Positions 30,694 to 35,362 of a stretch of 35,362 nt of DNA are shown here, piece after piece. Position numbers and translations under genes: made by a program. This DNA comes from a virus. Each line of letters begins with the position of its first letter. The first letter of the stretch is position 1. The stretch covers positions 1 through 35,362 of the IMG/VR virus record IMGVR_UViG_3300031886_000016; one strand, given 5' to 3'. The notes beneath the pieces were generated by a model that was given only the letters and a program-made list of their open reading frames with translations, did not search any database and had not been told where the DNA came from.

Positions 30694-31213
30694 GCGGATA
30701 TTCCCTTTTATATTTTTTTAATAGTTTAGTACGCTTCTTTCTCGCCATATCTAACTTTAATTTACTTACTCGATCGATGTAATTAACACCGTATAAGTGG
30801 TCGTATTCGTGTCCAAATATTCTTGCGTTCCAGCCTGTTAATTCTATAGTTTGTTCTTGCTGTTTACTGTCAAAACATTCTATTACTAGTCCTGCAGGGC
30901 GTTTTATTTTAATATATAAGAAAGGAAAACTTAAACAACCTTCTTCACCTATGATTGTATCCTCAGTTACATGAGTTATTTTGGGATTAATAATAGCAAA
31001 CGGTACATCGTTTTCGTAGCCTTTTAAATCGACTGGAGCCATAACAAAAATTTGTGCATCTAGTTCAACTTGATTAGCCGCTAATCCAACGCCTCTATGT
31101 TTAGTCATTAAAGCTGACATTTCTTTTTCAAGTTCTACAGCATCGTTTGTTTTAAAGTCAAACGGTGCTACTGTTTTTTCTAACCAACTATTAGGAGCTT
31201 CTATTAATTTCAT
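30686..31213 (-). CDS. def: Peptide deformylase
   Basis: This 175-aa protein has all three deformylase motifs: GVGLAANQ (41-48), EGCLS (91-95, metal Cys93) and HEYDH (135-139, metal His135/139 and catalytic Glu136). It removes the N-formyl group from nascent proteins. The length is near bacterial Def (about 170 aa), and it keeps a basic C-terminus unlike the shortest phage versions. Phage deformylases are known in marine T4-like phages and probably help translate phage proteins. It lies between clpA-like and dnaJ-like genes and overlaps both closely. Confidence 0.93.
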   Translation of the reverse strand: MKLIEAPNSWLEKTVAPFDFKTNDAVELEKEMSALMTKHRGVGLAANQVELDAQIFVMAPVDLKGYENDVPFAIINPKITHVTEDTIIGEEGCLSFPFLYIKIKRPAGLVIECFDSKQQEQTIELTGWNARIFGHEYDHLYGVNYIDRVSKLKLDMARKKRTKLLKKYKREYPHG

Positions 31214-32063
31214 TTTGTATTTTTCTTAATCGTTCTCTGATTTTTTCGTTATCAATTTTGGGTGTAAGACCATTTACTTTAATATATAATTTTCCAATCG
31301 TTCTACTTCTCTGATCTGGTAAGCCTTGTTCGTGTATACTAAATGTTGTTCCTGAGTTTGACCCTGCTGGAACTGACACATTTAGTTTTTTACCATGCAA
31401 CGTATCTACTTTAATATTTGTACCTAGTATAAGATCTATTAAATCTACATTTTTATTTACATATAGATCTAGTCCATCCACTTCGTATATAGGATGTCTC
31501 TTTATTCTTATTTTAACATGAAGATCCCCTGCTTGTCTACCTGGAAAGTACTCATTTCCTCCCATACCTCTAAAATTCATTACATCTCCATTTCTAACAC
31601 CAGGAGGAATGTCAATATTAACAGTATGTTCTTGTCCGTTAGGAAGTCTAAATGATGCAATTAGTTTTTTACCTGTGATTACATCTTCTAAATCAATATT
31701 TGCGGCAATTGTTATGTTTTGGTTTCTTTGTTGTTGAAACCCACGTCCAAAGAATGGATTACCTTGTTCTCCACCAAAGAATTCGTTAAAGATATCTTCT
31801 ACGTTTATATTATGTCTAGTATGGAAATGAGTATGTTGTTGACGAGCTTGATGTTGTTGCGGATCAGCAGTACCAAATTGATCATACATTGATTTCTTTT
31901 GAGGATCTTTTAGTACGTCATATGCTTCATTAATTTCTTTAAATTGTTCTTCGTTTCCGCCTCTATCAGGATGATATTGCATAGCTTTCTTTTTAAAAGC
32001 ATTCTTTACATCTTTTCCTGAAGCATTACGGGGAACTCCTAGTATGTCATAGTAGTTGGCCAT
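31191..32063 (-). CDS. dnaJ: DnaJ-like co-chaperone (class B, CbpA-like)
   Basis: This 290-aa protein has an N-terminal J-domain with YYDILGVPRNAS and the essential HPD (31-33), which stimulates Hsp70/DnaK ATPase. A Gln/His-rich linker (70-120) is followed by two beta C-terminal substrate domains (DLEDVITGKKL, IPPGVRNGDVMNFRGMG, LHVKIRIKRHPIY, LYIKVNGLTP). No CxxCxGxG zinc-finger repeats are present, so it is class B. It probably works with host DnaK, since no dnaK is in the window. No clear ribosome site; GATAAGTA lies five bases before the ATG. Confidence 0.92.
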   Translation of the reverse strand: MANYYDILGVPRNASGKDVKNAFKKKAMQYHPDRGGNEEQFKEINEAYDVLKDPQKKSMYDQFGTADPQQHQARQQHTHFHTRHNINVEDIFNEFFGGEQGNPFFGRGFQQQRNQNITIAANIDLEDVITGKKLIASFRLPNGQEHTVNIDIPPGVRNGDVMNFRGMGGNEYFPGRQAGDLHVKIRIKRHPIYEVDGLDLYVNKNVDLIDLILGTNIKVDTLHGKKLNVSVPAGSNSGTTFSIHEQGLPDQRSRTIGKLYIKVNGLTPKIDNEKIRERLRKIQNEINRSS

Positions 32064-32109
32064 ACTAGTACTTATCTTAATTTTTAATGACAGTTAAAAT
32101 TGCTGAATG

Positions 32110-32427
32110 TTATCGTTTTCTTGGTATTGATGCACCAGGCTTACCAACATACAATCCAAAGAATGCCGCACCAGCACCAACTATAGTTGAGATAAACATA
32201 GCTTGGGCGTTCGTTGGATCTGATAATCCCATAAACCAAGATACTGATGTATAAAAAGCATAGATGTATGCCAACATAATAAGTCTAGGTATTAATCTAA
32301 ACTTATCCATGATACCAGCTGTTTGGTTATACCAAGTATTATCTTCACCACCACTAGCTGGAACTAAATCTGCTTTATCTAGCTCATATTCTTTACTTGT
32401 TTCTTTTACTTGGATCTTGTCACTCAC
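32110..32427 (-). CDS. Two-span membrane protein, 105 aa
   Basis: Hydrophobic segments near residues 47-66 (LIPRLIMLAYIYAFYTSVSW) and 77-96 (MFISTIVGAGAAFFGLYVG) follow an acidic soluble N-terminus and a short basic tail. I recall similar small proteins in marine T4-like phages. It could be holin-like or part of the membrane cluster upstream. Starts at GTG 32427, overlapping the MscS-like stop, with CGGAGA upstream. No functional motif. Confidence 0.65.
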   Translation of the reverse strand: MSDKIQVKETSKEYELDKADLVPASGGEDNTWYNQTAGIMDKFRLIPRLIMLAYIYAFYTSVSWFMGLSDPTNAQAMFISTIVGAGAAFFGLYVGKPGASIPRKR

Positions 32428-32831
32428 TTCTTATCTCCGTTCTTAATTTTTTTAATCTCTTCACTATTATTATGAATTGCTGATCTATTATTATGTGGAG
32501 TATGATCGAAGACAACTTTTTCTAATTTTAAAAATGGTATTCTATCATTAGGTACATAACGCCATATATAGTCGCCATCCCATTCACCACCTGTTTTAGT
32601 AATACCGAATACAGTTTCAGTCATTCCTATTTTAACAATTAAAGCTCTTTCACCATCAAGTATAACTTTATCACCTTCTTTAAATTGCGGGTTTAATTTA
32701 AATGCTATTCCTTTGGCAAGTTTAGTAGCCCAATCTTTAAACCAGATAGCAATCATTATGGATATTAATACTGCTATCCACGGCATTAATACGTCTGTCA
32801 TTTGTAAAGACAGGTCGCTTAATTCATTCAT
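32424..32831 (-). CDS. MscS-like mini-protein: one membrane span plus beta domain
   Basis: This 135-aa protein has one N-terminal membrane helix (MPWIAVLISIMIAIWFKDW, about 16-34), then KLNPQFKEGDKVILDGERA and VPNDRIPFLKLEKVVFD. That order (helix, LxxxxPFxxGDxVxxxG, strands, xxPNxxI) matches the pore-helix and beta domain of mechanosensitive channel MscS. It lacks the first two membrane helices and the C-terminal cage of full MscS. Location: inner membrane. It could act as a small channel or as a soluble-domain adaptor. GGAGAG lies before the ATG, and it follows the 82-aa gene. Function inferred from pattern only. Confidence 0.55.
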   Translation of the reverse strand: MNELSDLSLQMTDVLMPWIAVLISIMIAIWFKDWATKLAKGIAFKLNPQFKEGDKVILDGERALIVKIGMTETVFGITKTGGEWDGDYIWRYVPNDRIPFLKLEKVVFDHTPHNNRSAIHNNSEEIKKIKNGDKK

Positions 32832-33076
32832 TTTTTGCTCTCCAGCTTTTTAATGCGTTTATCCATAGCCTCTAATTTTTCTTTAAGGATAGGAAATTTT
32901 CGCATCTGTTTTTCTTCGTCTGTTATCAGTTTAATGTGGTAACGTTTAGCCGCCCAAGTGTATAATTCGTCTACTTTATTGTAGAACCATACACCTAGCT
33001 TTGTGCCACGGAACCATTTTTCAGTTGCGCCGCCTAAAATACTGCCAGCTATTGCTTTTACAAGAAAAAACCACAT
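32828..33076 (-). CDS. Small membrane-anchored coiled-coil protein, 82 aa
   Basis: No family recognised. A hydrophobic N-terminus (MWFFLVKAIAGSILGGATEKW) could anchor it in a membrane or be a signal. The C-terminal half is basic and helical (KFPILKEKLEAMDKRIKKLE). AAGGAG precedes the ATG, and a GATAAATA promoter lies upstream. Its overlap with the MscS-like gene (ATGA) suggests coordinated production. Confidence 0.65.
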   Translation of the reverse strand: MWFFLVKAIAGSILGGATEKWFRGTKLGVWFYNKVDELYTWAAKRYHIKLITDEEKQMRKFPILKEKLEAMDKRIKKLESKK

Positions 33077-33100
33077 TTTTACTCCTTAATAATATAGTAG

Positions 33101-33108
33101 TATTTATC
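33101..33108 (-). promoter_or_regulatory. T4-type late promoter GATAAATA
   Basis: GATAAATA on the minus strand in the 42-base gap before the 82-aa membrane gene, with AAGGAG downstream. The leader would be about 17 bases. It likely drives the membrane-protein genes and perhaps the dnaJ-def-clpA block. Confidence 0.85.
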
Positions 33109-33118
33109 AGGATGTGGT

Positions 33119-33931
33119 TTATGGAATGACGTTGGTACTTCCGCCTCGATCGGTAGGTAATTGCTGTTCTTGTGTGTTATTATTAGTATCTGGCGTACCA
33201 TCTGACGATACTCCTGTTCCTATACCTATATCAACTTGTTCGTCTGGTGTTCCGTTAGAAGTATTAGCATTTTGCTCAGCAATAGCGTCAGCTTCAGTGT
33301 GGCCGAAAAAACTTGAAGATTGTTCAGGTACTACAGGTCCACTTTTATCCTTTATATCTCCAAGATCAATTATAGTATAATCCTTATTAATTTTATGGTC
33401 TTCGGGTAAAATATATGGAACGTATTTTTGACGGTCTTCATTATCATCACCTCTATGTGACTTACCTTTTTTCTTAGGTGCAATTTTTACTGCAACTGGT
33501 TGACCACCGCGACTACTTTCAATGCCCATTAACATCTTATGTAATTTTCTATCATAAGGCATGATATAAGCACGTGGCTGACCCTTATTAGCTGTTAAGC
33601 CTAGTTGCACTAACCAACTCATTTTGTGTTCTTGGCTTTTCTTTGGTATTAACCATACGTAAATACTACCTTTTATATTTCTTTTTGGATTTGGTTCTAC
33701 AATATACGAGCCAACAAGATAATAACTTTTATTATTAGGGTGGTCTGCATACGGAAATCCATAGATTGCTTTTAAGCCTATCCATGAACTTGCTATAGAT
33801 AATAATAATGCTATAGTTATTATAGCTTTAACAAACCATCTAGTTTTAGATGAAGTAATAAAGATCCATAGTATTAGCGAACTAATTAATAGTAATACAA
33901 GTACTAAAAATACGTGACCTTGAATAACCAT
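33119..33931 (-). CDS. Membrane-anchored protein next to the ExbB/ExbD-like pair, 270 aa
   Basis: No family recognised. Two hydrophobic segments (about 6-25 and 34-54) open the protein. A middle domain (55-150) is beta-rich (YLVGSYIVEPNPKRNIKGS, IYVWLIPKKSQ, AYIMPYDRKLHKML). The last 70 residues are Asn/Gln/Thr/Asp-rich and probably disordered. GGGAGA precedes the ATG and it follows the ExbD-like gene by one base. It is probably a partner of the channel pair, with most of it in the periplasm or cytoplasm depending on orientation (not resolved). Confidence 0.65.
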   Translation of the reverse strand: MVIQGHVFLVLVLLLISSLILWIFITSSKTRWFVKAIITIALLLSIASSWIGLKAIYGFPYADHPNNKSYYLVGSYIVEPNPKRNIKGSIYVWLIPKKSQEHKMSWLVQLGLTANKGQPRAYIMPYDRKLHKMLMGIESSRGGQPVAVKIAPKKKGKSHRGDDNEDRQKYVPYILPEDHKINKDYTIIDLGDIKDKSGPVVPEQSSSFFGHTEADAIAEQNANTSNGTPDEQVDIGIGTGVSSDGTPDTNNNTQEQQLPTDRGGSTNVIP

Positions 33932-34596
33932 TAATTGTCTCCCTGGGAATCTAAGCCACCCATAGATTGAACTATTTGGAATGGAAGTTCATTAAGTTCT
34001 GTAATCTCACCGTCTTCATCTACAGTAAATCGTACAACTGTTTTTTCTTCACCCTTGCGAATTAAAAATACTTTTTTAAGATATACCAAACCATAAGGGT
34101 TTAGTTTTTCTATATTAATTATTATAGGTATTTGATCAAAGTAGTCTGTCTCAAGTACTTCGCTTCGTGGCACTCGTCTATATAAATGTACATTTACAAT
34201 ATATTCTCCTGGAATAATACCTCTAATTGTTACGTGTTCTACATTACGTCTAACAGTAACTTTTTTACCAGTTGTAAGTTGTACGGTATCATTAGACCTT
34301 CCTAGATCATCTCTATCTAGGTTCATTAACCCTCTATCTTTTTGTTTAAAGCCAACGACATTTCCAGCTGGATCTTTAACCCAAGTATCAATGTCATCTT
34401 CACTATTATCGGGCCATTGTGTAGTAATAATAAACTCTGCAATTACTTCTACATTAGATTTTTTAGCAACAGGATTTATTAATATAAAAGCTAAAACAAA
34501 AAGGAAAACGAAACCCACTAAGGTATTAAAAAGCAAATCAATGAATGCTATTTGAGAACCGTATGTTCTAATTCGATCAAGTCGAAGAAATCTCAT
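33931..34596 (-). CDS. ExbD/MotB-like membrane protein with periplasmic domain
   Basis: This 221-aa protein has one membrane helix (AFIDLLFNTLVGFVFLFVLA, about 17-36) with an Asp (D20) at its start, the position of the essential proton-carrying Asp of ExbD, TolR and MotB. There is no OmpA-type peptidoglycan-binding domain. The rest (40-221) is a beta-rich domain with DDIDTWVKDPAGNVVGF, LMNLDRDDLGRSND and IPGEYIVNVHLYRR, a pattern reminiscent of DUF2135/YfaP-type sequences. Start ATG 34596 chosen over TTG 34611 because of AGGTACAGG just before. It overlaps the MotA/ExbB-like gene by 20 bases, as such pairs usually do. Confidence 0.68.
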   Translation of the reverse strand: MRFLRLDRIRTYGSQIAFIDLLFNTLVGFVFLFVLAFILINPVAKKSNVEVIAEFIITTQWPDNSEDDIDTWVKDPAGNVVGFKQKDRGLMNLDRDDLGRSNDTVQLTTGKKVTVRRNVEHVTIRGIIPGEYIVNVHLYRRVPRSEVLETDYFDQIPIIINIEKLNPYGLVYLKKVFLIRKGEEKTVVRFTVDEDGEITELNELPFQIVQSMGGLDSQGDN

Positions 34597-35107
34597 TCCT
34601 GTACCTTTCAAGGTCTTGCTGGAGTCTAAAGTACTGGAATTTTAATAGTGTGCTTGTTATTAAACCTGTAAGTGTTGTGTACAACGCAGTAGACATTCCA
34701 ACTGCCATATTTGCTAGTGCTTGTTGAACAGATGAAACGTCGGATATATTAATACCTTTAAACGCACCTGTTAACATTAATATAAAACCAGCAACCGTAC
34801 CAATTAGCCCCATAGTTAATAATACATCTGAAGCGAACCATCCCGTCTCGTGACGTATATCAACGTTTTTAATTTCGTCTAATTCCTTATTTGCTAGTTT
34901 GCTTAATAACCAGGATTCATAACCGCAATGAACTGTCATGCCGTAGAAGATGGACAGGATGAAAAACGATAATTTCGTTTTATCATTTATCCAAAGGGTA
35001 GTGTGTACATCAAATAAAAGTAGGCCGATAGTCGCAACTATCAATAAACTGAAGAACCACCACCACTTCAAGAAGATAGTGTGTTTCCTTATAGCCGGTA
35101 TGTCCAT
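34577..35107 (-). CDS. MotA/TolQ/ExbB-like proton-channel protein
   Basis: This 176-aa protein has four hydrophobic segments (about 14-33, 47-66, 94-115, 130-155). The last two carry the family signatures: LTMGLIGTVAGFILML (canonical GLxGTVxG) and MSTALYTTLTGLITSTLL (canonical ALxTTxxGL). It forms the ion channel with an ExbD/MotB-like partner, here the overlapping downstream gene. Such complexes use proton motive force to do work across the envelope. It is short relative to MotA (about 290 aa) and without MotA's large cytoplasmic loop. The ribosome site is not visible, and a degenerate late-promoter-like ACTAAATA lies upstream. Why a phage carries it is unknown. Confidence 0.75.
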   Translation of the reverse strand: MDIPAIRKHTIFLKWWWFFSLLIVATIGLLLFDVHTTLWINDKTKLSFFILSIFYGMTVHCGYESWLLSKLANKELDEIKNVDIRHETGWFASDVLLTMGLIGTVAGFILMLTGAFKGINISDVSSVQQALANMAVGMSTALYTTLTGLITSTLLKFQYFRLQQDLERYRNEISST

Positions 35108-35115
35108 GACAATAG

Positions 35116-35123
35116 TATTTAGT
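35116..35123 (-). promoter_or_regulatory. Possible late-promoter-like element ACTAAATA
   Basis: ACTAAATA on the minus strand ends eight bases before the ATG of the MotA/ExbB-like gene. It matches six of eight bases of the T4 late consensus. The surrounding 35108-35192 gap has no gene, but a terminator-like hairpin lies immediately upstream, so a promoter here would be logical. Weak evidence. Confidence 0.35.
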
Positions 35124-35148
35124 TTTTTTTATTCCGGGGGGTATTTTT

Positions 35149-35178
35149 TAGAAAAAATAGGTATAGGATATACCTATT
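35149..35178 (-). terminator. Rho-independent terminator-like hairpin
   Basis: AATAGGTATA and TATACCTATT form a perfect 10-base stem with a three-base loop (35156-35178), followed on the minus strand by a run of T (TTTTTTC). It lies 15 bases after the stop of the partial gene at 35193 and before the MotA/ExbB-like gene. The stem has only three G-C pairs and is mostly A-T, so strength is uncertain. Confidence 0.6.
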
Positions 35179-35192
35179 AAGTGTATAGATAA

Positions 35193-35362
35193 TTATTTTT
35201 TATTTTTATCGTCTTCACCTTCGTAATATTCTTTATACTGATTAATTATTTCTCTTTGTTTAATAATATATGCTCTTATTTGTGCAAAATTTATACTAAG
35301 AGTTTCATAACCTTCATCTGTGAGTCCAAAAAGAACGGGATCGTGACCTGATTGTTTAACTT
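35193..35362 (-). CDS. Partial gene, C-terminal 55 residues, function unknown
   Basis: An open frame enters from the right edge and ends with TAA at 35195-35193. The sequence VKQSGHDPVLFGLTDEGYET followed by LSINFAQIRAYIIKQREIIN and an acidic tail (EYYEGEDDKNKK) looks like a helical C-terminus. The N-terminus is outside the window and no family is recognised. A terminator-like hairpin follows directly. Confidence 0.6.
   Translation of the reverse strand, partial: VKQSGHDPVLFGLTDEGYETLSINFAQIRAYIIKQREIINQYKEYYEGEDDKNKK

Noticed and set aside
33931-35107. Zorya-type defence (ZorA/ZorB) as the identity of the MotA/MotB-like pair
   Set aside because: The MotA-like protein lacks the long cytoplasmic tail of ZorA, the partner lacks an OmpA domain, and no ZorC/D/E-like gene is nearby.
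3331-35180. Plus-strand open frames, for example 13114-13473, 19129-19554, 21190-21420, 28673-29140, 34950-35180
   Set aside because: Each lies opposite a well-supported minus-strand gene, lacks a ribosome site or family motif, and has compositional bias expected of antisense reading (for example poly-Leu/His opposite acidic stretches).
1-35362. tRNA genes, CRISPR arrays, insertion sequences, attachment sites
   Set aside because: Non-coding gaps are all below about 90 bases, with no tRNA-like T-loop/anticodon structure, no repeat-spacer pattern and no transposase or integrase motif.

Overview
The window looks like part of the genome of a T4-like (Tevenvirinae-type) tailed marine phage. The host is probably an AT-rich marine bacterium, perhaps an alphaproteobacterium, but this is an inference. 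Evidence for a T4-like phage: a family B replicative DNA polymerase of gp43 type, a gp45-like sliding clamp, a DsbA-like small regulator, a DexA-like exonuclease, T4-type late promoters (TATAAATA/GATAAATA), and several small proteins I remember as conserved hypotheticals of marine T4-like phages. The sequence is visibly AT-rich. Every supported gene is on the minus strand, so transcription runs from right to left. Genes overlap (ATGA, TAATG) or are a few bases apart. No tRNA, rRNA, CRISPR array, insertion sequence or integrase was seen.

Left part (about 1-16.4 kb), early/middle. It carries five near-consensus sigma-70-type promoters. Genes include a partial folE, a QueD-like pterin enzyme and a DpdA/TGT-like transglycosylase, which together point to 7-deazaguanine modification of phage DNA. 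There are surface or metabolite enzymes: SGNH hydrolase, HIT protein, phosphoribosyltransferase, glycosyltransferase, sugar epimerase, cytidylyltransferase fusion and HAD phosphatase. Two unusual host-like genes are an FTR1-type iron permease and hemB (porphobilinogen synthase). Replication genes (clamp, exonuclease, polymerase, DsbA-like protein) are interspersed.

Middle (16.45-18.9 kb). Three tandem, diverged 2-oxoglutarate/Fe(II) oxygenase-like genes follow a conserved phage protein under a perfect TATAAATA late promoter.

Right-middle (18.9-27.8 kb), late. This block encodes proteins whose N-termini (MKIKDL, MKLRQLYE, MRIRQITE and similar) resemble T4 capsid-targeting peptides that end in a prohead-protease site. 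They include a nucleotidyltransferase fused to an ADP-ribosyltransferase-like domain, a ParB-like/HAD fusion, and two Gly-Ala-Lys-rich, partly hydrophobic proteins. I infer that several are packaged and injected. Three small genes are annotated here by direct reading: a 38-aa membrane peptide, a 55-aa Cys protein and a 34-aa protein with nine cysteines.

Right end (27.8-35.4 kb). A protein-quality block (ClpA-like unfoldase, peptide deformylase, DnaJ-like co-chaperone) is followed by a run of membrane genes. These include an MscS-like mini-protein and an adjacent MotA/TolQ/ExbB-like plus ExbD/MotB-like pair with a membrane-anchored companion. This apparent proton-channel module is the best candidate for an undescribed phage system in the window.
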